Shown piece by piece: positions 1 to 13,600 of a stretch of DNA of 64,000 nt. Source of the DNA: Cladocopium goreaui (Eukaryota > Sar > Dinophyceae > Suessiales > Symbiodiniaceae); NCBI GenBank assembly GCA_947184155.2, contig CAMXCT020000391.1, positions 294,254 through 358,253 of the forward strand, given 5' to 3'. The notes beneath the pieces are model-generated. The model did not search any database. It worked only from the letters and a program-made list of their open reading frames with translations, and was not told the origin of the DNA. The first letter of the stretch is position 1; each line of letters begins with the position of its first letter. The position numbers and the translations under genes are program-made.

Positions 1-2830
1 CGGCCTTGTGCATCAATGGCTTTGGCATTGGCGCCGCTGTCCAGCAACAAGTGAGCAGTTTCCAACTGACTATACAAGGCCGCCACATGCAGCGGAGTTT
101 GACCTCATTCACTTGGACCGTGGTGGTTTCCTAGGCTTACCCCCAGTCGTCCCTTTGAAAATAGGAGTTTCCAATTATACAACAAGCATTCTGGGTTGTT
201 AAGCATTTGAAGAACCCCATAAAAGAAAAAAACAACTCATCCATCTTATTTGGGCAAAATATAATAATTCACTAACCTGAAACTTGCGGCCATCTTGGGA
301 TGATTCCCCTTATTAGCCATGATTCCAGGGTTCGGGAGAACAGGGTTCGGTCGTTCTATAATTTTCCCAGATCTTATCATCTTGGTTGATTCTTGATTAT
401 TGTTGGCTATATATTCTTGCATCAAAAACTACCATTATCCCATAGTGATTGCTTGGTTTACACTTCCTGTGATGCCATGGATGTGAGTTGACCCACCGTC
501 AATCAACGCCCAGGCTGCCCGACCTTTGCGATTCTCCGCCTCCAGGTTGGGCTTTCGCTGCAGCAACACCTGCGCACGCGCGCACGCGCGCACGCGCACG
601 GAGCGAACGTCACTGGAGATATGGGGAAAACTTGGAGCCTCTAATCAATGGCCATTTCAGGAACCTAAATTGGAGGTACCTACCATACATAAGGCCTATT
701 TTTCGGGCCTATGTAAGGGAATATCCCATAAAATACGGCCTTATATGGTACAGTACCTCCATTTTAGGATCCTGAAATTCCCATTGATCTAAAGGAACTA
801 TTGCTTGTCCTAGGGTAAAGCAACACAGATGTGGGAAATTTCACAACACCATTGGTAAGTAGATCATTTTCATGGTTTTACCATGGGTTTTCCACATTTG
901 TTTGTATGTTTACCCTACCGGGTACTCTTTAAGAAGTGGGGATGCCCTGCACATCCCTGCTGAAACCCATTTCGGTCGGCAAGTTGCATGAATTTGCCCA
1001 TGTTTCATGGACCGGCACGCCTTAAAGGGGACGAGTATTCAACACCCAGATGAATCTGCATGATTCAACATGCTCCGACTCTGAATGTCTAAACCTGTCA
1101 ACGAGGTGAATCATAGTCAGAGTAGGGTCAAGGAAGCCAATCAAGTATCACTATTTGGTTTTTTTCTCTCGGTCGGAGTGGTTCACATTCCAGTCAGCAA
1201 GTGGTTCAGAATCCAAAAAAATACAGGGGATCTGCTTGGAGGATCATCCCACTTAGATCCACTTAGTGTGAAAAAAAACCGCTGGTTACTAAGTTATACT
1301 AAGTTGCTAAGTGGTTTATCCCATTTACAACTGGCTTTTCTCAGGTGTAACTGTGGTTATTAACCCCATCACCCTAATATTAAACACCCCCCAAATGGTC
1401 TCCAAAAAATGTGGACATTCCCTATGAAACCATGATGGTTTCGTTGAACGGGGGTGTTTGATATGAACGGGGGATGGGATTCACCACTTACTAACTCTTA
1501 CTGTTGCTTAGTAGGGAATGAGGGAATGATCCATATCACTAGTAATATCTAGTAATTTCATCATCCCAGCAACCCCCAGCAACCGCAACCCATCCATTCC
1601 CTACGTAAAACGCACCAGTAAGAACTGGAATGATCCTCCAAGTACAGGGTCCCCGAAAAATATCTGTGCAAAAAAGCGGCCTTCACCACGTCCAAACGTC
1701 CATGTAGAGCTGCATGGTGCAACGGTGTTCCACCTTGCGAAATTATGGGTCGAAGGCCGGAAATCCCAAAAAGTGTTCAGAGTTTTCATCCATCAAAATA
1801 TCCATCATACCCATAGGATCCAGTGCATGTATGATATATATGCTAACATTTGGGGTATATTGATGGTACATGTTACCATATATTATATAGCATACATGGA
1901 TCCTATGGATAGATATCAACTGAGTTTATCATTGCCAATCTTAGATACCCTGCAAACAATGACAAATTCTTTGCTGGTGAACGTAGATATTCCCATTGAT
2001 ACCAAAAGACTAAAGGATTAAAGTATCCATCTAAGATTGACCTAGTTATTTTCATACATCAAGATACGTATCTATCATTGATTGAACATAACGATGTTGA
2101 TGATCTAAAAAAATCATGTGATTTCCATCATGGATTTCTATCATGAAGTTACATCGCTGGTCGATTTTTGGATGTTTCATACCCCTCCAAAAGGTCGCAC
2201 TCAAACGCGCGCCCGACCGAAGGGACTGACTGGTTTTGCGATGGGAGTCCCGGCCGACAAACTTCTCCTTCGCATGCAAGTCGGCACGTTTGTCCAGAAG
2301 GAGTCGGACCACCTGCACCAAGAGCTTGGAAAGGACTTTTGTCTGAAGGAATTGGGATGAGATTCCGATGTGATAACTTTGTTGATAGGTCTACAAGAGG
2401 ATCTTGGGTACAACATGCTTGTCCCAGAAACAAACAAATGTCAAGTTCGAAACACATTTCCAGGGGTTTCATCGAAATTAAGTGTACTATTGACTTGAAA
2501 ACTACTGAAGGGTAGTCATTTCTTTTTATTGGGCTTCTCTGAACATAGGGTACCCTAAATTGCCTGGTTTATGTTGGTCGATCATCATTTTCCTGATTCA
2601 AATGGCCAGAATTGGAGCTCAATCCCCCATTTTCAGACACTGTAGGTCCATCAAACCCTATTAAACCTCACATGTTATGGCTATATGGTCATAATATATG
2701 GCTACACATGTGGCTATATATAGCTGTTACATATATATATATATACAGCTATTACGTATATATATATGGTTGTATGTGTATATATATATATTATGGTTAT
2801 GTATATATATATACTCCCCAATTACTCCCC

Positions 2831-2864
<34 letters not shown>

Positions 2865-3002
2865 CATCCCCACTTATTAATCAATTTAACTGGACTAATC
2901 AATTTAACTGGACTCCATTTTGGCTGCTGGAGCATCGCAACTGGACCCGTTGGTAGGCCTCAGCATTTCCTTCGGAGACACCGTGATGCAAGGGAGTATC
3001 AC
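1..3002 (-). CDS. Ankyrin-repeat protein, 3' exons (continues left of window)
   Basis: Five exons read on the minus strand: 3002-2959, 2312-2255, 1733-1681, 569-524 and 103-1 (open at the window edge). Each starts after AG. Donors are GC, GC, GC and GT in that order. The spliced frame has no stop and gives successive ankyrin repeats: DTPLHHGVSEG, VVRLLLDKRADLHAKE, GTPLHHAALHGRLDVV, VLLQRKPNLEAENRKG and QTPLHVAALYSQLETAHLLL. TPLH helix starts and LLL...GA turns fall at about 33-residue spacing. Phases agree at every junction. The first exon also joins in phase to the ankyrin exon ending at 19,775, so these are probably the 3' exons of the gene starting near 21,860. Ankyrin repeats bind proteins; the partner cannot be inferred. 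No terminal domain or stop lies in the window. The alternative is a second, separate ankyrin gene. Confidence 0.83.
644..790. repeat. Inverted-repeat element, family F4 (copy a)
   Basis: The ends are complementary: CAATGGCCATTTCAGGA on the left and TCCTGAAATTCCCATTG on the right. Internal GGAGGTACC and GGTACAGTACCTCC also pair. It lies in the ankyrin intron between the 1.7-kb and 0.5-kb exons. Related copies lie at 7,910 and 22,180. Confidence 0.8.
1233..1645. repeat. Inverted-repeat element, family F5 (copy a), possibly with internal insertion
   Basis: It is bounded by CTTGGAGGATCATCCCACTTA on the left and its inverted counterpart GATCCTCCAAGTAC on the right. It carries internal AAGTGGTT and AACCCC tracts. 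The two other copies (17,461 and 33,518) are about 140 bp, so this 410-bp copy may contain a second element. Confidence 0.5.
2735..2872. repeat. (TA)n-rich microsatellite
   Basis: Interrupted TATATA tracts with GTAT/TACA variants. Short frames here read as I/Y polymers and are not coding. It lies in the ankyrin intron between exons 2959-3002 and 2255-2312. Confidence 0.9.
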
Positions 3003-3760
3003 CTCAGAAGTTTTGGAATGGGTTTGTCTGAAAATAGGTTATCCACAATTCCAATGGAATATCATGGATTACCATCATCTTTCCTATTTAAGTGTCTATC
3101 TGTGGGTATCCCCTATTTTCAATCAAACCGGAATGGCATGGAGACATGAAACAAACAAAATTGAATGTTCCAAACAAAATCCACCAATGGATTGGTTCAT
3201 TGAAGATTTCACAAGGAAACTATATGTTTAACGAGCCTGCAAGGGTTCATGAAGATTTCCCCTGAAACCACTTCTGGGAAGCCAAAGAAAGTGATGATTT
3301 TGGTGCCTTGTCCACCCGGCTCTGAGGTGGACCCACTCGGACCAATGGAATTTACAGCAGAGATTTTTCCCCATGGGAAACGGGTGACTCCACAGAGGTG
3401 ATAGATTGAAGGTTGTATGGACACTCACCGGCAAAATCCTCAAGCCTGTTCTGGAGACAACCAACAACCCAGAGCTGCAGGCTCCCCCCTTCCAATTTTC
3501 ACATCTCTGTCGGCTGTGATCTGTGTCCGTTCCCCAAGCAGGATCGACACGGTCAGCTACAAACCGGGCTTCTGCAATGGATGATGATGGTTCGTGGCCA
3601 TCAAGGCCGGCAAAAGCTATAGCATCCATGGCAGCTATGGCGGTCTAAGATGTTTATCCAACATCCATAGCCAGCCCAGGGGTACAAGTCAGGTTTTGCT
3701 ACCGCAGCTGCAGCTATAGTGAAGCTCAACTGCAGATCTACTGGAACTCTGCTCGGTGCA

Positions 3761-6700
3761 TCAAACCACGAGCTCAGCCTCCTTGGACTTCACAATTGGA
3801 TAAGAGGGCTGATCCTTGATGCCACACCTGGGCTGAAGGAGAGAGGGGACCCAGGCTGCCAGTTCTGGGATTCGACCGGGCTTTGGAAACACGACGATCA
3901 AATGCAGCGAACTTTCAAGGATTCTGTGTCTGCAGCAATAATACCTTCACCGAAAATCACCGAACCTCCGCCTCCCCCGCAGTTTTTAGAATCTTTGGGA
4001 TATGGTTAGTAAGGCCGAAAGGGATTACAGATTTTTAGGGGCCTCCAATGGAAATGGCTTGCCTTTTTTCATCCAAGAGTCTCGCCATCCTTGGGGACGC
4101 CTCGCTTCAAACCTGTCGAAGTCGCTGGAAGTTTTTGGTGACAAAAAAACATGGTTTCCACGCGTGGAACTCTTGCCTCACCTGGCTAAAATCATGTTTA
4201 CCACCCAAAAACTTGTTGAACTAGTCTTTTACCCAGCAAACCTCCACCCCCCAAAAAAAATCAGAGATGGTTCTTGATAGATTGCCTGTAACAACTGCTT
4301 TTGAAGATAGATCCCTTACAACATGGGACATCTGAATGATGTTTAGTTGCACTGCGTAGTAGCTGGAACTTGTGCACTGAAAGCTTTGTAGGTTTTGTAC
4401 TCAATCAATGTGACCAACGGGGTCCACAAATGGGGTATACGGTATACCGTATATACCCTAATTCCACTGGTGAATCATCATCCTATTTTTCAATGGCCGC
4501 AACTTGGGCAAATCCCTTCATTTTTGGGCACTCCAGTGCCTTGCAAATCTCCAGTGTTAGTAAAGCACTGTCATAAACCATCCATATTTTCATGGTTGAA
4601 ATCCCACCCATAATGGTAAACTCGGGGATGGTGGACCAACTTCGCCAAGCAACGAATGTAGCCATTCTCCCCCCAGTCAGCTCCCCAACTGTTCTTCACC
4701 TGCCACTGGAAATGTCCAGCTGAGTTGCCAAGTGGCCAGAAAATCACAGAAAATCGCCCTGACCGGCTGAAAATCCCCATCCCCCAGTGGATGTGAGTCA
4801 TGATCCCGGTCACCTTCCAGTAGTCCATGCCATTCTCAGTGCCGTAGCCCACCAGCAGCACGCCATGGTCCAACTTCTTACCTGTTTCCGGCGAGGTCCC
4901 AAGCGGGGGCCCCAGTTCGGAATCGCTAAGTTGGTGCAAATAACTCCAATTTCACTTGGGTTTATGGTAGATATACCTATACTTCATTGGGAAAATAAAC
5001 TAACTTATAACTGGGGGGCACCACCTTGCATAGTTGATCATCATATTCTCGATTGAAATGGCCGGGTGGAGCCAGTTTTTTAGACAAACCCTGATATAAA
5101 AGTCTAAATCATTGAACCATTAATAGGTCTATCCTCTGGTAAGCTAACGTAGTTATGGATAATCACCATTTAAATAGCAAAATCCACTATAAATGGGCAA
5201 TTGTCAATAGCGATTTTGGTTTACCAAAGGGTACATAGATTATTCAAACACACTCAAATTTGATTACAACCAAATGTTCAATCGGCAACTTCAAAAAAGA
5301 CAGATGTGCCATCAAAGCATGGTATATGTGGTATGGTCATTCATGCCATGCCATGGGAATCCAAACGCAATTGGTATATACCAAAAAATACCAAACAATA
5401 CCAGTGATACATATATATATATATATATATATATGTACCTTCAATATAAAACCATGTAAAACCATGTAAAACGGAACATATCTTCAAAAACAAGAAATGC
5501 TAACAGTAACTTTCAAAAACATGAACTAATTCAAATTATCTTACCACATCTTTTAGTTTAAAGGGAAACCTTCAGCAATGGTTGAAACATTTGTTTTCTC
5601 GGCCAAGGCACCGCACTTCTGACTCAAGATGCCGCCTCCAGTGGGACAACCATTCTCCATGACATGTTTTTCTTTCCAGAGATTTGTGGAATTGACATAT
5701 AAAAAAATATCATGTGGTTCTAACAATGGTTGATAATGGTTCCTGGTTGTTTGAATCATTGTAATCATTCAGATTTGAGACATCAACCCTCCCTTGATGA
5801 TCATCCTTTCAGATCTTTGGATGAAAACTACCCATGCTCTGACAATGGCATAAGGATTCAAAAGGTATGTTCCTTGATTCTCTAAGATTGACATGCCGCC
5901 GTTTTTCCAAGATTCGTCTGTACCTCACATGCCCATTGCGAGAAAAATATACCGATTGGTCACAACTACCCTAGTTCTGACCATATCTTACACTAGCATT
6001 TTCTTTCATATTGTATATATATATATAGTACTTATAGGTACATATTACATACACAGATTAGCTACTGACTCCTGACTCTCTGACCTGTAATACCCTGCAA
6101 TGGTTGATTGACATGATTCCATAAATTATGCTCCTGTGAATGGTAAATGTCCTACGTATCAGAGCTTGGATGTGCCACGCAGCCGGTGGCTCACAACTAC
6201 ACAGTGGATCCCAGTGGTAAATTCCGTGTAGACAGCTAAATATGGGTCACTATTGATCGCCCAGAAACCGGCAGATTGTGAGTTCTAAATATTCAGGTCA
6301 GGGCCAATCTTGGATACCCTGCAAAAAAATAGCTGGTTGGTATATATATATATATACATATACACATTCATGTATACATATACACATTCATATACATATA
6401 TATATATATACATATGTATTATACATATCATAATATATGTATTATACATATAATAACACATATATATATATATTCATCAAATGTATATATATATATATCA
6501 TACCATATATGTATAATATCATGTATAAATATATATCGTGTATCTATTTATATATATATATATCATATATATATATCATACATATATATATATATATATC
6601 ATATATATATATATATATCATATATATATATATGATATATATATATATATCATACATATATATATATATATCATACATATATATATATATATATATATCA

Positions 6701-6847
6701 TCTATATGTATATATATACCATATAAATATATATATATCATATATATATATATCATCTATATATATATATATCATATATATATATATCATATATATATAA
6801 ATATATCATATATATATAAATATCATATATATATACATACATATATC

Positions 6848-6885
<38 letters not shown>

Positions 6886-9800
6886 TCCCATGTCGGGGAA
6901 AACATTGGTTTGTACTCAAGTTCCCATCGAAGGTGCAGTATGAATCCTTTAACTTACTACTAAAAATATACTGGATGTGGCTGAAAATAAATAAGCTACT
7001 GCTAAATCCACTGATTCATCTTAATGTTCCATATTCAACATGCCATTGGCAGGGGGGAAAAGGGTCTACCCTATTTTCAGACACACCGAAAATCGAATTG
7101 GTGGGTTAAGTCTTCCATTATATCGCAACTATGGTGGCCTATAAATGCTCCAATTTTTGTGGCTTTTATCCACGGTAATCAAACGTGGCAATGGAAAATG
7201 CACCATTTATGGATGGTTTCCCCATTAAAACCTCTATCTACAGGGGATGTCCCATACTTTCTCATGATTTTCCCATATGTCCAGAGCGGGATGGGCCACC
7301 TTTGTAGAGCTGGAAGGCCATTTGATCTGCTTCGATGGCTACCTCGAGAAAGGTGCATTAGCGGGATTCGAAAAAACTGCAGATCAATCTCCATCAAGAT
7401 ATTGATAGAAAATATACTAGAATAAAATGAATAAGTGAAGTACTCATTCAGACAAGGAACATACAAATGCTATATATATATATAATGATGTAATATACTA
7501 GAATAAGTGATGTACTCATCAACCAAAAGGTAGCTCTATAACAAAGATCCATCATATTAATCCACCAACAATTAACCATCACTGGACTGGTTTAATGGAA
7601 TACGTGGACATATCTATACTTGATGGTTTCAAACCATGGCTTCCGCTTTCAATCTTCCCTCCAACCAATCCATGTGCCCAAAAGCAGTTGGTTTTATCCC
7701 ATGATCTCCCCATCATCTTGCTTCTTCACCCCATAAATGTTTTTCTCAATGTCACGTATTTTCAGTATTTTCCAAATCCTTTCCGTTTCACCGAGTGGCC
7801 GAGACGGGCTGCTTGGACACGGCCTGCATTAAGGCCTTCATGTTTTGTGAGTCCACGTCTTTGAAGCCCACGATGGACCCCTTCGGCACTGCCACCTCAG
7901 TTTCCATTATCAATGGCCATACAACAGGATCCGATTTATTGGAGGTACCTATACCATATATAAGGCCTATTTTTCAGGCCTATGTAAGGGGATATACCCC
8001 CAAAATATGGCCAAAAATATGGTACAGTACCTCCATTTTAGGATCCTGGAATGACCATTGACACTATCAAATAACTATTGGTTTAATGGATATAGATTGG
8101 GCTGCAATGATGAAATGTGGGTCATGGTGATATTTCACCAACAATGGTGAGGGAAGATAGTATAAATAATGTGTAAATTGGAGTTGCCCCTCCCTTTGAT
8201 CAAACATGGCAATTTGAAATCCGATATTAAAAATTGACTTTCAATGGGAAAATCATCGACCCATCGAACTAAATGATGGATTGGCCAGGCCATGTTTGAT
8301 GACTAGAGGGCGACATTGCTGTCAGGAATTTCATGATCAGCGTGCAGATTTCACCTTTGCAGACATGACAGGCTTTTACCAGCAAAATGCGACAATTTCA
8401 CAAACTCGTATTGTGTATTCAGGAATTCATTCAGTTATTCATTCAGTTATTCATATTTTTTGTGAATGAGGGTTATTTACAACTGAATGATTGTGAATGA
8501 TCCAGCACGGATGATGACGGGTCGCAATTAGTCATGATGTCGTCATAATGCTGGATGGGTCATTGTGCAACGTAGTTGGATAATGCTGTTTTTTTTCATT
8601 GTGCAACCTGGTGTTTGGCAACTTTTGAATAAAACAGCAATAGACCTTTTTTCGAGGCGCTAAATCTTCTGATAGGAGTCCGTCAACTATAGATCTACTA
8701 TATAAAACCCAGATGGTTTTGTGACAAATTTGACAAACATCTTCACCAACTCAGCTACCAATGGATTGGTTTGAGGGAAAATCGGAAACCATCGATTTTC
8801 CCATTAAATATATGGGGCTTAAAGCAGTAGTTTTTGTCCCCAACAAACCAATCCATTCATCCTGGCCCTGGCATCCTCCCATCGACTTCGACCAAAACGC
8901 AGAGCAGTTGGACTCGTGGCAGGTGCCTTGCTTCGCGAGGTAAGGATAGCTGTTCTCCTTGCACACCTCAGCAACCATCCAACGACGGATCGGAGTCGGA
9001 GAAGCAAAAAATAACAACGCGAGGAATTGAATAGGAAGAATAATAGTAATAATATTAGTATAGTCTAGTAACAAGAATAATAAGAACAATAATGATAATG
9101 ATAATAATAAATGATACTAGTAACTAGTATATACTAGTTAACTATTTGGTTGATACTAATAGATACTAATAGTTGCAATTAGTAGATAAATATCAACAAT
9201 ACTATGGTTAACGACTATTGATTGTGTAAGGGGCAAAAACAACATTGAACCATTTAACTCGGTCTAGAGATGCATGACACAGTGTTCTTGAGTGAGCGAG
9301 CTTTGAACCGTTGAACCGTTGAACCTAGCAAATATTAGCAAATCACCACTCCCGCAACTGCAAAACGTCCTAGTTTCTATCTGTACCTCGCACATGAAAT
9401 CTCAACAGTGAAAAGGATCTCTATGGATCTCTAACCAGTAATGTTATATGTTGCACAGAGATACTGTTTCTATTTGTACCTCATAGTTCTATTTAAAAAA
9501 ATATCGTGTTGCCGCAAGTGACGCTGTGCTTCTCCAAGTATTCAAAGGCCAAATCCATGGAACCTCCCTGGCATCCCATGTTTCCTGGCGCACCATGGGG
9601 GTACCGGGTGATCCTCCCAGAAAAATGGCCATGGAAATTGTGAGAACAACCGGTGGATGGTGCCTGGGGTGCCCCAATTTTCGGACAAAACTCTTTGATG
9701 AACATTGGATATCTGGTGAACTAGATAGACTGTGGTATCTTGAAGACTGGGGACAGATAGATATCTGTCTATCTCTCTATATCCATTTGAAGGCTGTGGT

Positions 9801-10541
9801 GAAACTTGGGAACTCAGGAACAAAAGAAGGGGCATAAGAGTGTAGAAAACTGGAGGTACAAGGCAAACAACCTGCCTCGGGTATCGGAGAACACTTTAAA
9901 TAACACCTTTAAAACAAATATGTGAAACAAATTGAAGCAACATGTGACAGATCCATGCCCCGTTTCTATGATGCTATATACATTCCAATGCTCTTTAGTT
10001 GATTCATACCTCCATTCTAGTATGTTTTAGTTGGTAAAACAAATCCCAGCAGTTGATATTCAAAACTGTACCACCGTTTTGCAATTAAATGTGGTCAACC
10101 TCATTCAAAAAATAACACAACCATCAATTTTCCAGAATCTATAAACAATCCCAAATGTCAGATTCACTCTTGGGTTTACCCCGCAAATCACCCATATTTT
10201 AGTGGGACATTCTCGACCCAGAGTTTCACTCACTCCAGGAGATGCCCCGGAGAACCACATCCCATGCAACCCAGTTTCATTGAACTTTATCAAATCCTAA
10301 TGGAACATTAGAAACTGTGGCTATGTAAAGATAGATAGATAGATAGATCGATCGATTAGATTAGATTAGATTAGATTAGATTAGATTAGGTTAGGTTAGG
10401 TTAGATTAGATTAGGTTAGGTTAGGTTAGATTAGATTAGATTAAGATAGATTAGATTAGATTAGGTTAGGTTAGATTAGATTAGATTAGATAGATAGATA
10501 GATTAGATAGATAAGTAGAAATAGATAGATCATATAGATAG

Positions 10542-10572
<31 letters not shown>

Positions 10573-10589
10573 GATAGATAGATAGGTAG

Positions 10590-10640
<51 letters not shown>

Positions 10641-13600
10641 GATAGATAGGATAAATAGGATAGATAGGATAAATAGGATAGATAGGATAGATAGGATAGA
10701 TAGGATAGATAGGATAGATAGATAGATGTAGTTAGTCCTCTGTTAATATCCCATTTCTTGCATGATTCCATTTTTATTCACCATCTGACCATCCAGGGCT
10801 CCATTCTTTGCACAGTCCACCAGCTGCTGTTCGCTGAGGGACACCAACTGTCCGCTGGAAATCTTCCAGGCCTTAATTTTGGCCCATGTCATGGGCCATG
10901 TGTGCCATGATCGAAACATGGATATACTGGGCATCAAAAAGTCGGATGAATGAGATCTTAAATCAATGCGATAACAGATTTTCATATACTACATATCCAT
11001 ACATATCCACTATAATGGGAATATGATATCTTACATGCGCATAAATGCGAAACTAATGGTGATATATTCTGGGATGCATAATGGGATGGCCAACAATATG
11101 AGAACTAAAAAAATATTATATAGATGATATATTATGGTGATACAAGAGGATCAGCCGGAATATATTATATAGTGGGATCTGATCTAACCAACCATTTTTT
11201 ACTGGGACTGTAAAACCTATCGCATGATCAAGGCGACACCGAGTAAGCGATTGCGGAGTTGTGCCTGTCACACACACAATATCTCGATTGCAACGGCGCG
11301 ATGTCCGTTTCCGGGTTTACGGACAAACTCAATTTCAAGCTAGTCAATAATTATGCTGTAACATGTGATAAACCACCTGTACATGAAAACCACTGAGCAT
11401 GGTATTCCATACTATCAACGACTAACTTTGGTGTTTGTTCCTTGGTCAATCTTGGATATCCATCAAATTGGCAAAATATGATGCAGTATCACTAGTTGAA
11501 ATACTCTTATGTTTTCTCTGTTAACTCCGCGCATTTTGTTTCTCAAACACCAGTAAGTTTAAACAATTAGACCAGCTACATTACCATTTTTGATCATATT
11601 GCTGCTTCAAAAGTCCCATTTTGGCATCAACATCAACATCAAAACAATAGTCAAATCCAAGGTGAACCCAACATATTTCATCATATTGTCGGAGTTAACA
11701 TGGTTAAGCATAGTTAACTCCCCATTAAAATATATTAAAATCACAATTATCATCATGTTTGGAGAGTTGGAACATCTTTTCGTATCCATTAAGCCACCAT
11801 TAAAGTGGTTGGTGGTTTTAACCATCTTGGAAAAAAACTGTCAATGGAAAGGATTATCCCATATATTATGGAAAATAACAAATGTTCCAAACCACCAACC
11901 AGTAAACCATTAAACCATATTAAACCCAGTAACCCCTCCAGTTTTCACCATCCTTTTTCCCACCATGTCCCGTTGATTTTCAACGCCTTTATCAGCTCAC
12001 TGCCAAGCTGCACCCTCCAAGGCTCCAGTGGTTGAAAACGACCAGCAGCCTTGGGGTTTTCGATGGGAAAATGTCACAGGTTCCAGGGCTTGGCGAATTC
12101 ATAGCGTTTAATGATGTTTCATGAGGTTTCATAGGGGTTTCTTGGAGTTTAATAGAATTTCATAGGGTTTGATGGGGTTTTTGATTGCATTTGATGTTGA
12201 ATGAAGAGTTTAGAGTCTTTTTTCATGGGTTGAAGGAGGGTTTAAGAAGGAACTATTGGATAATTTTCTGTCTATATTCATGGTGGCAATTCAAACAACA
12301 CGGGATATCTATATATATATATACAATGTGAGGCCCCCAAGATAGCTAAGTTGGTGAACATAACTCCAATAACTATGGTTTATGGTACTTATAACGAACT
12401 AGTTACTGGGGCTTTTGTTAACCAACTTATAACTGGGGGGCCTCACATTGTATGCATATTTTATATCATAAGATGACAATATATAGCCAGAAATTATTGC
12501 TTTTAATGCCCTTCAAGGCTGTTTGCTACCGGGGTGAATCATGGGATGACGATCTTATGGGGCCCACGGTGTTCACCTTCATCTCATGTGATCATTTCAA
12601 ATATATTAATTATATTCTGGCTGGTGGTATACCAACCCCTCTGAAAAATGATGGAGTGAAAGTCAGTTGGGATGATTAAATTCCCAATATATGGAAACAT
12701 AAAAAACATGTTCCAAACCACCAACCAGATTTCTTGTTCATATGGATCACAAAGTCGGCTGACCATTCTGTCCCAAGAAATATTCCATATGCAACAAGGC
12801 ATCCCCCAGTTGGAGACGATATCATTATAATTGGTTCAATCGTTTAAACCTATATAGACAATATGTCAAGAAATATTGCGCCACTAAACATGATACAAAA
12901 CAGATACAGCATGTCATATGATTCAAGATCCCTTCCAGATATTATGGAACTTTGAAAACAAATGCGTTTTCATTGTTTCTACAAGGTGGTGCCCCCAAGA
13001 TAGCTAAGTTGGTTTATAACTCTAATAACTAGGACTTATGGTAGATATATCTATAGTTAATGGGATTATAAACCAGCTTATAACTTGGGGGGCACCACCT
13101 TGTATCTCTACCGTGGATTCCCAGGAGAAAAAAACTCAGCATGGCTCAATTCTGGCGACTTCCACAGCGGCCCTGATTCTTCACATCCGTCACAGCGCCT
13201 TTCCTGGCTTCGTCGAGGTGGCTGAGGTGGCTTGGGGTCCAAAAGGCAAGAATGATCGAGCCATAGTGGATGGTGATCATCACCAATAAAGGCAGTATAA
13301 TCACATATATGTTATACTTATATAATATATATATATACACATATTATATATATAATCATGAAGCAGCATGAAGCAGCAGGGGCAGATCGCAGCCATTTTT
13401 TTTTTTACCCGGTCCAACTTGTTGGGGTCTTCCGTAGCTCAGCAATTGGAGAGGACGAGCGGTCAGAATCTGCAACAGCTGGCGGTCTATATATCTGGTA
13501 AATGGAGCTTCTTCCCACTAAAATCATGCGATAAATCTGGTACCCTCTGGTTATGACTAACAGTTCGCCATGGAAAATCCCAACCATAAATGGAGGTTTC

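Noticed and set aside
2920-2940. Possible spliced-leader relic (CCATTTTGGCT)
   Set aside because: Only 11 bases of the dinoflagellate leader match and the flanking leader bases do not. The site is also beside an ankyrin exon on the other strand.
3228-3629. 133-codon minus frame just downstream of the protease stop
   Set aside because: No domain, repeats or splice context were recognised. It is more likely 3' untranslated or intron sequence of the flanking genes.
6414-6943. I/Y-rich reading frames up to 168 codons
   Set aside because: They are translations of a (TA)n/ATC microsatellite.
10360-10480. TTAGG-like repeats as interstitial telomere sequence
   Set aside because: TTAGG units are mixed irregularly with TTAGA and GATA. 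Dinoflagellate telomeres are expected to be TTTAGGG, so this is a compound microsatellite.
13428-13500. tRNA-like start (GTAGCTCAGCAATTGG resembles an A box)
   Set aside because: No matching B box, acceptor-stem pairing or anticodon arm follows. At most a degenerate tRNA-derived fragment.
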